A stretch of 64,000 nucleotides of DNA from Hyphomicrobiales bacterium (GCA_900472575.1 UCIV01000033.1:166097-230096); one strand, 5' to 3'; counted from the first letter of the stretch, positions 45,678 through 54,420 are shown. Numbers and translations are program-made. The notes: generated by a model not told the origin, from the sequence alone.

Positions 45678-46793
45678 ATGCCCTGGAGCAATCAGAATGG
45701 CGGCGGCGGCCCATGGGGCGGCGGCGGCGGTGGCGGTAATAATCAAGGTCCATGGGGACAGGGACCAAACCGTCCGCGCGGTAACGGCGGCGGTGGCAAT
45801 GGCGGTCCGCCCGATATCGAGGACATCATACGCCGCAGTCAGGATCGGCTGAAGGGGATCGTACCCGGCGGCTTCAACGGCGGTGCGGTGGTTATCGTGC
45901 TGCTCGTGGTTGCAGCATTCCTGGTTTTCCAGTCGATCTACACGGTGCAGCCGGACGAGCGCGGCGTCGAATTGCGGTTCGGAAAGCCCAAGGAAGAAGT
46001 TTCCATGCCGGGCCTGCATTTCCACATGTGGCCGTTTGAAACTGTCGAAATCGTCAAGGTTACCGAGCAGCAGCAGAATATCGGTGCAGCCAGGGGATCG
46101 AGCTCGAATGCCGGCTGGATGCTGACGGGCGATCAGAACATCGTCAACGTTCAATTCTCAGTTCTGTTCACGGTCACTGACCCCAAGTCCTATCTTTTCA
46201 ACCTTGAGACGCCGGCTGCGACGCTTCAGCAGGTTGCCGATAGCGCGATGCGCGAAGTGGTTGGACGCCGCCCGGCGCAGGATATCTTCCGCGGCGGTCG
46301 TGAATCCATGTCGACCCAGGTGCGCGACATCATTCAAGGGACCATGGACCGCTACGGTTCGGGTATTGCGATCAATGCCGTGTCCATCGAGGATGCTTCG
46401 CCGCCACGTGAAGTTGCTGATGCTTTCGAGGAAGTTCAGCGCGCAACGCAGGATGAGGACCGAGCGAAGGAGGAAGCGAACCGATACGCCAACCAGAAGC
46501 TTGGTGGAGCACGCGGTCAAGCGGCCCAGGTACGCGAAGAGGCTTCCGCTTATCGCGACCGTGTCGTGAACGAAGCACAGGGTGAGGCTCAGCGTTTCAT
46601 TTCCATCTACGACCAGTATGCCAATGCACCGGAAGTGACGCGTCGCCGTATTTTCATCGAAACGATGGAAGCGGTGCTGAAATCCTCGAACAAGATCATC
46701 ATGGATGGTCAGCAGCAGGGAGCAGTTCCTTATCTTCCGCTCAACGAGATGATGCGTAATCCGGCCGCACAGCCGCAGGGAGGAAGCCGATGA
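45678..46793 (+). CDS. hflK: FtsH protease modulator HflK
   Basis: HflK and HflC form a large membrane cage around the FtsH protease and modulate its activity. The 371-residue product begins with a Gly/Asn/Pro-rich stretch (about 1-55), then a membrane helix (about 70-92) and an SPFH/Band 7 domain (VQPDERGVELRFGKP; about 95-270), with a coiled coil after it. ATG 45678 follows AGAGG; the in-frame TTG one codon earlier is less likely. It overlaps hflC by four bases (ATGA). Confidence 0.94.
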   Translation: MPWSNQNGGGGPWGGGGGGGNNQGPWGQGPNRPRGNGGGGNGGPPDIEDIIRRSQDRLKGIVPGGFNGGAVVIVLLVVAAFLVFQSIYTVQPDERGVELRFGKPKEEVSMPGLHFHMWPFETVEIVKVTEQQQNIGAARGSSSNAGWMLTGDQNIVNVQFSVLFTVTDPKSYLFNLETPAATLQQVADSAMREVVGRRPAQDIFRGGRESMSTQVRDIIQGTMDRYGSGIAINAVSIEDASPPREVADAFEEVQRATQDEDRAKEEANRYANQKLGGARGQAAQVREEASAYRDRVVNEAQGEAQRFISIYDQYANAPEVTRRRIFIETMEAVLKSSNKIIMDGQQQGAVPYLPLNEMMRNPAAQPQGGSR

Positions 46794-47716
46794 ATTCCAA
46801 CCGTCTTCCAGCCTTCCTCGTTGGATTGGCCGTTATTCTGTTTCTCGCTTATTCGTCGCTTTTTGTCGTCAACGAGCGCGAGCAGGCACTTGTCATCCGG
46901 TTCGGTGAAATCCAGTCGGTCAAGAGCGAACCCGGCCTCTATTTCAAGCTGCCCTTTGCTTTCATGGATGCGGATCGTGTTCAGTATGTCGAGAAGCGCG
47001 CGTTGCGACTTGATCTGGACAATATTCGTGTTCAGGTGAATGACGGCAAATTCTACGACGTGGATGCATTCGTCGTATACCGCATCGCTGATCCGAGACT
47101 TTTTCGTGAGACCGTCTCGGGCGATAGGGAATCCGCTGAATCGCGTCTCAGGACGCGTCTCGATTCCGGTCTTCGCCGTGTCTATGGTCTTCGAGGTTTT
47201 GAAGCAGCGTTGTCGGAAGAACGGGCATCGATGATGACCGAGGTCCATCGCGATCTTAATACCGCGGCTGAAACGCTGGGCGTCAGGATCGAGGATGTTC
47301 GCATCCGCCGTACCGATCTTACGCCGGACGTTTCCGAACAGACTTTCAAGCTCATGGAGTCCGAGCGTCTGGCCGAGGCCGAACTGATCCGTGCTCGCGG
47401 TAACGAAGAAGGTCAGCGACGCCGAGCGATAGCTGATCGTCAGGTCGTCGAGCTGGTTTCCGAGGCGCAGAGGGATTCTGAAATCCTACGCGGTCAGGGC
47501 GATGCAGAGCGTAACCGGATCTTTGCCGAAGCGTTTCAGCGTGATCCGAGCTTCTTCGAGTTCTATCGCTCGATGCGGGCTTATGTTTCGGCCCTCGGTG
47601 ACAATAACACGACGATGGTTCTTTCGCCGGATTCGGATTTCTTCAAATACTTCGAGACGCCGGATGGAAACCGCACTCCGCGGGCGGGAACTACGGCTCC
47701 TGCTCCGGCAAATTGA
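46790..47716 (+). CDS. hflC: FtsH protease modulator HflC
   Basis: The partner of HflK. It is 308 residues, with an N-terminal helix (about 6-26), the SPFH domain (VNEREQALVIRFGEIQ onward) and a C-terminal coiled coil and Pro/Ala-rich tail. Translation is coupled to hflK. A terminator follows, so degP has its own promoter despite the related role. A DUF2065 gene, often found between hflC and degP in relatives, is absent here. Confidence 0.94.
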   Translation: MNSNRLPAFLVGLAVILFLAYSSLFVVNEREQALVIRFGEIQSVKSEPGLYFKLPFAFMDADRVQYVEKRALRLDLDNIRVQVNDGKFYDVDAFVVYRIADPRLFRETVSGDRESAESRLRTRLDSGLRRVYGLRGFEAALSEERASMMTEVHRDLNTAAETLGVRIEDVRIRRTDLTPDVSEQTFKLMESERLAEAELIRARGNEEGQRRRAIADRQVVELVSEAQRDSEILRGQGDAERNRIFAEAFQRDPSFFEFYRSMRAYVSALGDNNTTMVLSPDSDFFKYFETPDGNRTPRAGTTAPAPAN

Positions 47717-47727
47717 ACTGGTAGAGA

Positions 47728-47752
47728 AGGGCGGCTTTGGCCGCCCTTTTCA
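47728..47752 (+). terminator. hflKC terminator
   Basis: The stem AGGGCGGC/GCCGCCCT (47728-47735, 47740-47747), loop TTTG, is followed by a T run. Confidence 0.88.
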
Positions 47753-47921
47753 CGTTTTATGTGCAGAGTGGCCGCTTCCTCACGAAAAGGTAATTTCCTG
47801 CCGGGCCATTCCACCCTATTCTTTGCCGAAACTCTGCCCGATTCAGTCGTTCCTATAAGGGGATCGATAAAGCCCACATTCCTGTGGGCAATGCAGACAG
47901 TCCACAATGTGAGGAGGCCAG

Positions 47922-49571
47922 ATGGCTCAGCAGGTTCGATCGTCCTGGAAGCGCTTTGCCGCGGGAGGTATTGCTCTGGCCGTCGCCGTCGCGCCCATGC
48001 CCGGCTGGGCACAGACGCAGCCCGATGCTCCGGCTCCAGCCCAGGCACCTTCGACGCCTTCGCAGTCGCGGCCGAGCGCGCCTGGCGCGATGCTGCCCGC
48101 GCCTGCGCCGCCGTCGACATCTTTCAATCCGCCACCTTCGCCGCCGGCCAACATGACCCCGGGGGGACCTGCATCGATCGCGGATCTTTCCGAAGGCTTG
48201 CTTGATGCTGTGGTCAATATTTCGACCTCGCAGAGTGTAAAGAGCTCCGGTAACGGCCCTCAGCCGCCGCAAATCCAGGAGGGGTCACCGTTTCAGGAGT
48301 TCTTCGACGATTTTTTTGATGGTGAGGGCGGACAGCGCGGCAACAGGAAAGTCTCTTCGCTTGGTTCCGGCTTCGTCATCGATCCCGCTGGATATGTGGT
48401 GACGAACAATCACGTCATCGAAGGCGCCGACGATATCGAGGTTGTCTTTGCCAACGGCTCCAAGCTCAAGGCGACCCTGATCGGAACCGACACCAAGACA
48501 GACCTATCCGTATTGAAGGTCGAACCCAAAGCGCCTCTGAAGGCGGTTCCCTTTGGAAACTCGCACCGTATGCGTATTGGCGATTGGGTCATGGCGATCG
48601 GCAACCCGTTCGGGCTTGGCGGATCCGTGACGCTGGGGATCATTTCGGCGCGTGGCCGCAATATCAATGCAGGCCCTTATGACAACTTCATTCAGACGGA
48701 TGCGGCAATCAACAAGGGTAATTCCGGTGGTCCGCTGTTCAACATGCGTGGCGAGGTCATAGGGATCAACACGGCTATCATTTCGCCTTCGGGCGGTTCG
48801 ATCGGCATCGGTTTCGCCGTGCCGACGGAGATTGCCGAGAATGTCGTGCGTCAGCTTATCGAATTCGGCGAGACAAGACGCGGATGGCTCGGTGTGCGTA
48901 TTCAGCCGGTGACAGATGAAGTCTCCGAGAGTCTCGGTCTCGACCGGGCGAGAGGTGCGCTGGTTTCCGGCATCATCAATGATGGACCGATCAAGAACGG
49001 CGAGATCAAGGCCGGCGACGTGATCGTCAGCTTTGATGGCGAGCCGATCAACGAGATGCGGGATCTGCCCCGTATTGTTGCTGAAAGCCCTGTCGGCAAG
49101 GAGGTTGATGTCGTCATCCTTCGCGATGGCAAGCAGCAGACCGTCAAGGTAACACCGGGTCGGCTGGAAGACAGCGTTCAATCTGCAGATGCCGACGGCG
49201 AGGATCCCCAGGCCGACGATGCGCCGGAAACGAATGACGGCAGCGATCAGGGCGCCGAGCAGAGCAAGGAGCCGGTAAAAGCTTATGGCATGACGATTGC
49301 CGTGCTCGATGAAGAGCGCCGCAAGAGCTTCGATATCGCTGAAAGCGTTGAGGGCGTGGTGGTGACTGAAGTTGCCGCCGGCTCGCTTGCAGCCGACAAA
49401 GGCGTGAAGCCGGGTGAGGTCATTGTCGAGGTGGCGCAGGATTTCGTCGAGCAGCCAAGTGATGTCACCAGCCGGATGGATGCGCTGAAGGCGGAGGGAC
49501 GCAGAAACGCTCACATCATGATCGCGGACAAGGCGGGTAATCTGCGTTTCGTCGCGATCCCTCTCGATTGA
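47922..49571 (+). CDS. degP: Do/DegP family periplasmic serine protease
   Basis: A HtrA-type protease and chaperone for misfolded envelope proteins. The 549-residue protein has a signal peptide (about 1-31), a Pro/Ala-rich linker, a trypsin-like domain with the triad H164, D194 and S268 (NKGNSGGPLF), and two PDZ domains (about 330-420 and 455-540). An acidic insert (DADGEDPQADDAPE) separates the PDZ domains. ATG 47922 follows GAGGAGG. A terminator hairpin sits just after the stop, inside the convergent GNAT gene. Confidence 0.95.
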   Translation: MAQQVRSSWKRFAAGGIALAVAVAPMPGWAQTQPDAPAPAQAPSTPSQSRPSAPGAMLPAPAPPSTSFNPPPSPPANMTPGGPASIADLSEGLLDAVVNISTSQSVKSSGNGPQPPQIQEGSPFQEFFDDFFDGEGGQRGNRKVSSLGSGFVIDPAGYVVTNNHVIEGADDIEVVFANGSKLKATLIGTDTKTDLSVLKVEPKAPLKAVPFGNSHRMRIGDWVMAIGNPFGLGGSVTLGIISARGRNINAGPYDNFIQTDAAINKGNSGGPLFNMRGEVIGINTAIISPSGGSIGIGFAVPTEIAENVVRQLIEFGETRRGWLGVRIQPVTDEVSESLGLDRARGALVSGIINDGPIKNGEIKAGDVIVSFDGEPINEMRDLPRIVAESPVGKEVDVVILRDGKQQTVKVTPGRLEDSVQSADADGEDPQADDAPETNDGSDQGAEQSKEPVKAYGMTIAVLDEERRKSFDIAESVEGVVVTEVAAGSLAADKGVKPGEVIVEVAQDFVEQPSDVTSRMDALKAEGRRNAHIMIADKAGNLRFVAIPLD

Positions 49572-49579
49572 GATCGAAA

Positions 49580-50158
49580 TCAGGCAGGCCTTCGGGCCTG
49601 CCATTCGTCTTTTGAAATGGTGTAAACGACATGCCGTTTCAGGTGGGGATATGTATCGGGAATACGCGGATGGCTGAAGCCCATCTCTTGGCGTCTGCGC
49701 ATTCCAAGGCGTTTCATAACGTTGGTCGAGCGATGGTTCTTCTCAACCGCGAAGGAGACGACGCAATCTACATTTCGGCGAGCGAAGGTTTGATCCAAAA
49801 GCGCGCTTGCCGCTTCGGTGACGTAACCGTTTCCCCAAAACCGTGTCGCGAGACGCCAACCGATCTCGATTGTATCATCTGAGAATATCCCTGGAAGATT
49901 GGGATGAGACAGGCCACAGAAACCAACCGGTTCCTGTGTCTCCTTCAGTACGACGGCAAAGAACCCCCGTCCATCTTCAGTTATCATCCCGTTGAGCTTG
50001 TCCAGGAACGCGTCGGCTTCCTCGTAGCTTCGCCGGAACGGAAAAAACTCCATGACCTTAGGATCGGCGTTGATTTCACGGAAAAGGTCGCGATCGGCTT
50101 TGATCCAGGTGCCCAGGATCAGACGGGGCGTCTCGATGATGGCGACCCGCCGGCTCAT
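49580..50158 (-). CDS. GNAT family N-acetyltransferase, RimJ/RimL-like
   Basis: A 192-residue acetyltransferase of the RimJ/RimL group: ETPRLILGTW at the start, the FFAVVLKETQEPVGFCGL strand region and the acetyl-CoA loop RLATRFWGNGYVTEAASALLD (about 98-118). The substrate may be a protein N-terminus or a small molecule. Its ATG (50158) overlaps the serB stop by four bases, so it is translationally coupled to serB. The last codons overlap the degP terminator. Confidence 0.85.
   Translation of the reverse strand: MSRRVAIIETPRLILGTWIKADRDLFREINADPKVMEFFPFRRSYEEADAFLDKLNGMITEDGRGFFAVVLKETQEPVGFCGLSHPNLPGIFSDDTIEIGWRLATRFWGNGYVTEAASALLDQTFARRNVDCVVSFAVEKNHRSTNVMKRLGMRRRQEMGFSHPRIPDTYPHLKRHVVYTISKDEWQARRPA
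49583..49612 (+). terminator. degP terminator inside the GNAT coding end
   Basis: The stem GGCAGGCC/GGCCTGCC (49583-49590, 49595-49602), tetraloop TTCG, is followed by a T-rich tract (ATTCGTCTTTT). It lies entirely within the last codons of the opposite-strand GNAT gene. Confidence 0.7.
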
Positions 50159-51045
50159 TCGGTGACGAAGTCGCTTTTCCGATAACCCTGGATGTAGAGC
50201 AGGGCCGTCAGGTCGCCGTGGTGGATGCGCATCTTTGCCTGTGCGGCGACGGTGGGCTTGGCGTGGAGTGCGACGCCGGAACCGGCAATGCTCAGCATGC
50301 CGAGGTCGTTAGCGCCATCGCCAACCGCGATTACGTCATCGGGCGAGATGCCAAGTCTGGCTGAAATCTCCTCCAGTGCATCGACCTTGGCCTGCTTGCC
50401 GAGGATGGGTTCGGCAACCTCGCCGGTAAGAATGCCGTCCTTTTCGATCAGGACGTTGGCGCGGTTCTCGTCGAAGCCGAGCGTGGCCGCGATCCGGCTG
50501 GTAAATACCGTGAAGCCGCCAGACACAAGGGCAGCGTAATATCCCTTCGATTTCATCGTCGCAATCAGCTCGCGGCCACCGGATGTCAGTGTGATGCGTT
50601 TGGCAATTACGTCATCGACCACCGTGATCGGAAGGCCCTTGAGCAGGGCGACACGCTCGCGTAGGGCAGGTTCGAAGGCGATTTCGCCGTTCATGGCACG
50701 GGCGGTAATCGTTGCTACCTTGTCTTTCAGGCCGACGACGTCGGCGAGTTCGTCGATACATTCCTGGCCGATCATGGTGGAATCCATGTCGGCGATCAGA
50801 AACTGCTTGCGTCGTGTTTCCGCTTGCTGGACGACGACATCAACCGGTGCATCTGCTATCAGCTTGCGCAACCTGGATTCCGCGGTCTTTACGTCTTCGT
50901 CGTCATGCAGGGCAATGTCGCAGGCTATGCCGTCCGCAAGCCAGTATAGACCCGAAGTCCTGACGGCTCCGGCTGCCTGCTCTGCAAGAGCCGAGTTGAG
51001 AACCGGATTTGACGGATGGGCAATGAGCGTGGCAACGAAAGCCAT
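50155..51045 (-). CDS. serB: phosphoserine phosphatase SerB
   Basis: The last step of serine synthesis: phosphoserine to serine. The 296-residue HAD-superfamily enzyme has the nucleophile Asp pair D86 and D88 in IADMDSTMIGQE, the motif LVSGGFTVFTSRIA, and VIAVGDGANDLGML for metal binding. An N-terminal ACT-like region (about 1-80) precedes. The start is ATG 51045, which touches the divergent miaA ATG (CATATG at 51043-51048), so its ribosome binding site (AAGG) lies inside miaA. An in-frame extension to 51063 would overlap miaA. Confidence 0.94.
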   Translation of the reverse strand: MAFVATLIAHPSNPVLNSALAEQAAGAVRTSGLYWLADGIACDIALHDDEDVKTAESRLRKLIADAPVDVVVQQAETRRKQFLIADMDSTMIGQECIDELADVVGLKDKVATITARAMNGEIAFEPALRERVALLKGLPITVVDDVIAKRITLTSGGRELIATMKSKGYYAALVSGGFTVFTSRIAATLGFDENRANVLIEKDGILTGEVAEPILGKQAKVDALEEISARLGISPDDVIAVGDGANDLGMLSIAGSGVALHAKPTVAAQAKMRIHHGDLTALLYIQGYRKSDFVTE

Positions 51046-51966
51046 ATGGAAAACCTTGTGCAAGACATCGACGCGATCCTGATAACCGGGCCGACGGCCA
51101 GCGGCAAGTCGGCACTGGCCGTCCGGCTGGCCGAGAAGCGAAATGGTGTTGTCATCAACACCGACAGCATGCAGGTCTATGATACGCTACGGATGCTGAC
51201 CGCACGGCCATTGGACGATGAGATGGAGGGAATAACTCATCATCTCTATGGTCATGTCGCTGCGACAAAGGCTTATTCGACAGGAGAATGGCTGCGTGAC
51301 GTGGCCTCTCTTCTGCCAGACATTCGCGCTCGCGGTCAGCTGCCTATCTTCGTCGGTGGCACTGGTCTCTACTTCAAGGCGCTGACCGGTGGTCTTTCGG
51401 ACATGCCGGAAATTCCCCAGGAGATACGTTGCGAGGTTCGGCTGAGGCTGAAGCATGAAGGGCCGGAGGCGCTTCACTCGGAGCTGGCGCAGAAAGATGC
51501 AGCGGTGGCCGATGCTCTGGAAGTTCGGGATGGACAGAGGATTGTCAGAGCGCTTGAGGTCCTGCAGGCCACAGGGCGGTCGATCGTCGAGTTTCAGGGC
51601 AAGCAAGGGCCGGTGATTATTGATCCTGCCCGCGCACAGAAATTTGTCGTACTGCCGGATCGCGCTGTTCTTCACGATCGCATCAATCGCCGTTTTGAGA
51701 AGATGCTTGACCAAGGAGCGATCGATGAAGTTAAGGCGCTTCTTGCGCAAAATCCTTCTGATGATCTGCCTGCAATGAAAGCAATCGGAGTGCGCGAGAT
51801 CGCCGGAATGCTCAATGGCGAGATGTCGAGAGCAGGCGTGATCGAACGCAGTTCGGCCCTGACACGGCAATATGCAAAACGGCAGATGACCTGGTTCCGC
51901 AATCAGATGGATGAAGACTGGCGCCGTATTGACGGTTTGCCTGCGTTGGTTCAGTCCTTGTCGTAA
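51046..51966 (+). CDS. miaA: tRNA dimethylallyltransferase
   Basis: It adds a dimethylallyl group to A37 of tRNAs reading UNN codons. The 306-residue protein has the P-loop GPTASGKS (residues 15-22), the DSMQVY motif and the tRNA-contacting KRQMTWFRNQ near the end. I chose ATG 51046 by homology; an in-frame ATG at 51016 would add ten residues overlapping serB. The region upstream of the start is serB coding sequence, so both promoter and Shine-Dalgarno (ACGAAAG, weak) lie inside serB. Its 3' end overlaps the HerA-like gene by 16 bases on the opposite strand. Confidence 0.95.
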   Translation: MENLVQDIDAILITGPTASGKSALAVRLAEKRNGVVINTDSMQVYDTLRMLTARPLDDEMEGITHHLYGHVAATKAYSTGEWLRDVASLLPDIRARGQLPIFVGGTGLYFKALTGGLSDMPEIPQEIRCEVRLRLKHEGPEALHSELAQKDAAVADALEVRDGQRIVRALEVLQATGRSIVEFQGKQGPVIIDPARAQKFVVLPDRAVLHDRINRRFEKMLDQGAIDEVKALLAQNPSDDLPAMKAIGVREIAGMLNGEMSRAGVIERSSALTRQYAKRQMTWFRNQMDEDWRRIDGLPALVQSLS

Positions 51967-53939
51967 AGACTGCTCAAAGGCTTCTTCAGCAAGCTATCCC
52001 GGAAGGAACCTTCCCGTTTCAGGAACGGATTGGGTCGTGCAACCGGATCGGGCGAGGGTGCCAGCGTGCGGTCACGCCCGCCGCTCCGGTTATCCAGTGG
52101 CGTTGCTTGCTCGACCCTTGCCGGCCTCGGTAACATGTCCGGGCGATAGGGTTCTGTAGACTGGCTGGATCTGGTTTCTGCAGCGCTGTGAGACCCGATC
52201 TCCCGCTTCCAGCGATCAAGTTCGGCATCACTTGCCGGGGGGAAGTCGACGTTGGTTTCGGGGATGAAGGGAGCAGCAGGCATTGTGCCAGCCGCTTCGG
52301 CGGCGAGATAACTTTGCTGGAAAGTGCTGATATCGGGGCCGCTGACTGAGCGCATACGCGAGACAATGGTACGCAAGTCGACGGTGTCGGGTGTCTCCTC
52401 GTGATTCTTGTCAACGATTCCGTGGGCCTTGGGCAGGTGCTGAGAATCGACGTGGGTGAACTTCATTCTCATCGGGACGGCAATTGCTTCGCCAAATGCG
52501 ATCGCCTCGCCATTGCCGATCGAGGAGAGAAAGCTCGTGGTAGAGACCGATGAATTCGGAATGGCCGACTTGATGATCTCCTGATCCCGGTCGTTGGAGA
52601 GCCGCATGGCAAACAGCGTCGAACACTGTGAGAGAATGGTCTGATCGAGTTCGCCCGGACGCTGGGTGATCACGCCGAGGGAGACGCCGTATTTGCGGCC
52701 TTCCTTGGCAATTCGCGCAATTGCCTGGCGGGTCGGAATGAAACCGAGAGTGGGATCGGCCGGCACGTAGCGATGTGCTTCTTCGCAGACCACCAGCATG
52801 TGGATGGCGCCATTGCTCCACAGGGCAAGCTCGAAGGCCATACGGCAGAGGATCGACGCGACGGAATTGACCACTTCCGACGGTATGCCGGCGAGCTGGA
52901 AGGTCGAGATCGGACGGTCGTTGCCGGGAATGCGGAATATGTGCGCGATCGTCTCCATGATCGTGTCGTGGATCGTGTTGTTGGAGAACATGAAATGATA
53001 GCGCGGATCGTTGATGGCGGAAACGATGCGCATTTTCAGCGACCGGAGGAATGGTTTTTCAGCGCGGCCTTCGAGGCGGCCGATGCGGTCATCGATCAGT
53101 GCGAGAAGATCGGCCATGCGGTAGGGAACCGGCGTGTCCGCCGTAACGGAGCTTTTCTCTGCGGATCTTTTGGTCAGGCTGGATTCGCTGCCGCGGAAAG
53201 CTCGCTTGGCTTCCGGGATGAGGTCGCGAAGCATATCCAGTTCTTCGGGAACCCCCGGGCGTCCGCGAAACACCACTTCGGCAAATTCTTCAAGCCGCAT
53301 GAGCCAAAAAGGCAGATCCAGCGTGTCGGTGTCGATTGTTACCGCGTGTTCGGGAAAGGCTGCCGCGAACTCGTTGTGCGGATCGAGGATAAGAACCCTG
53401 AGTTTCGGGTCTGACTCGATAGCCTTGTGTAACAGCAGAGAAACCGCAGTCGACTTGCCGACGCCGGTTGAGCCGACGATAGCGAAATGTTTCGACAACA
53501 TCGTCGGCACATGGATCGCAGCATCGATGCTTTCGTCCTGGGTCAATTTGCCGACGACACATGTTTCGCTCTTGCCGGGGTCGTAGATCTTTACGAGATC
53601 CGACGAGCGTATCCGGTGGGCAATCGCTCCAAGATAGGGGTATCGCGATATGCCTCTGGAAAACTGCTCTCGCCCATCCGGCCCAACACGAACCTCGCCG
53701 AGAAGCTCGACTTCGATCTGAAATTTGGTGTCATCGGTTTCCGACCACTCGCGTATGCCGGTCTGCATCGAATAGGCCAATGCCACGACGCGGTTCTTGC
53801 CAACGGTAATCGAGATGAGGCGCCCTACAGACCAGAGCTCGGTGAGCTCGGTTTCGCCAGCCTCTGCTACGGCTGCGATGGTTGCGTGCGCTCCATTGCA
53901 AGAAACAACCCTTCCCAGGAAGCGGTTTCCCGGCTTCAT
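51951..53939 (-). CDS. HerA-like ATPase (DUF87, helicase)
   Basis: A 662-residue FtsK/HerA-superfamily ATPase: an N-terminal HAS-barrel (about 1-125), Walker A GSTGVGKST (about 156), a DUF87 core with Walker B-like LRVLILDPHN, VVCEEAHRYV (about 390) and the HerA motif GVITQRPGELDQTILSQC. The last about 100 residues are Pro/Arg/Ser-rich and probably disordered. In archaea HerA pairs with the NurA nuclease for DNA-end resection, but no NurA-like gene is here. I favour ATG 53939; an in-frame TTG at 53999 is possible. Role unknown; DNA translocation is likely. Confidence 0.85.
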   Translation of the reverse strand: MKPGNRFLGRVVSCNGAHATIAAVAEAGETELTELWSVGRLISITVGKNRVVALAYSMQTGIREWSETDDTKFQIEVELLGEVRVGPDGREQFSRGISRYPYLGAIAHRIRSSDLVKIYDPGKSETCVVGKLTQDESIDAAIHVPTMLSKHFAIVGSTGVGKSTAVSLLLHKAIESDPKLRVLILDPHNEFAAAFPEHAVTIDTDTLDLPFWLMRLEEFAEVVFRGRPGVPEELDMLRDLIPEAKRAFRGSESSLTKRSAEKSSVTADTPVPYRMADLLALIDDRIGRLEGRAEKPFLRSLKMRIVSAINDPRYHFMFSNNTIHDTIMETIAHIFRIPGNDRPISTFQLAGIPSEVVNSVASILCRMAFELALWSNGAIHMLVVCEEAHRYVPADPTLGFIPTRQAIARIAKEGRKYGVSLGVITQRPGELDQTILSQCSTLFAMRLSNDRDQEIIKSAIPNSSVSTTSFLSSIGNGEAIAFGEAIAVPMRMKFTHVDSQHLPKAHGIVDKNHEETPDTVDLRTIVSRMRSVSGPDISTFQQSYLAAEAAGTMPAAPFIPETNVDFPPASDAELDRWKREIGSHSAAETRSSQSTEPYRPDMLPRPARVEQATPLDNRSGGRDRTLAPSPDPVARPNPFLKREGSFRDSLLKKPLSSLYDKD

Positions 53940-54131
53940 AGGATCCCGGCGATCTTGCTCTCCTGATGTGGGAGAGCGATGGGATTCGTCATTCAGCAAA
54001 AGGCGCCCCTGTCATTGGGGTGGAAACTCAAGCAGTGTCCGGGCGGCGTACTGGAAATGCAAATTATGGCGTGCCGCTTAACAACTGGTGTAGGTTCTGC
54101 CAACGAAATGATCAGGTTGATTGAAAACAGG
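53940..54131. other. intergenic region upstream of the ilv leader
   Basis: Nothing certain is seen except an orphan terminator at its right end (54132-54149), which suggests that a short plus-strand transcript may arise here. The promoter of the minus-strand HerA-like gene should also lie here. Confidence 0.3.
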
Positions 54132-54149
54132 GCCTCCGAGAGGCTTTTT
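54132..54149 (+). terminator. orphan terminator
   Basis: The stem GCCTC/GAGGC (54132-54136, 54140-54144) with loop CGA is followed by TTTTT. No plus-strand gene ends nearby; it may close a small RNA or protect the ilv promoter from read-through. Confidence 0.55.
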
Positions 54150-54162
54150 GATTAATCGCCGC

Positions 54163-54192
54163 GTTGACGAATGTGTATTATGCGGCTAACAC
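54163..54192 (+). promoter_or_regulatory. predicted ilvB leader promoter
   Basis: GTTGAC (54163-54168), 17 bases, then CTAACA (54186-54191) approximates the rhizobial CTTGAC-N17-CTATAT consensus, with a weak -10. The start point would fall near 54198-54201, at or beside the leader ATG. Confidence 0.45.
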
Positions 54193-54200
54193 TCCCGGCC

Positions 54201-54257
54201 ATGAAGATTTCGAAGGCACTTATTGTGGTGGGAACGCGCATGGGCAGGACGGTGTAA
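54201..54257 (+). CDS. ilv operon leader peptide
   Basis: A short frame encodes MKISKALIVVGTRMGRTV (18 residues). It has Leu-Ile-Val-Val in a row (residues 7-10), the amino acids made by the downstream pathway, as expected for attenuation. No Shine-Dalgarno precedes the ATG, and the predicted promoter places the transcript start at or near the ATG, so the message may be leaderless, like the trpL leader of Sinorhizobium. Confidence 0.7.
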   Translation: MKISKALIVVGTRMGRTV

Positions 54258-54315
54258 CCGTCCGGCGTTAGCCACCCATGCGCGGAAAGACAGGCTCCTA
54301 AGGGGCCTTTTTTTA
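54237..54315 (+). promoter_or_regulatory. ilvBN transcription attenuator
   Basis: Two stacked hairpins overlap the leader end: CGCATGGG (54237-54244) with CCCATGCG (54275-54282), and inside it GGACGG (54247-54252) with CCGTCC (54258-54263). Next comes an intrinsic terminator: AGGCTCC (54292-54298) with GGGGCCT (54302-54308), loop TAA, then eight T residues. Ribosome stalling at Leu/Ile/Val codons would change folding and allow read-through into ilvB. The exact anti-terminator pairing needs RNA folding. Confidence 0.7.
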
Positions 54316-54420
54316 TGCCTTGTTTCCGGTCGATCATCTCAATCCAAAGGACCAGAAGCAAATCTCCAGCAGCAATCCAGGCCATTGCAGATAAAAGGCC
54401 AGACATCAGGAGGACAGGAC

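Noticed and set aside
54223..54420. N-terminal extension of the ilvB frame
   Set aside because: The sequence is the attenuator; family length and the AGGAGG site put the start at 54421.
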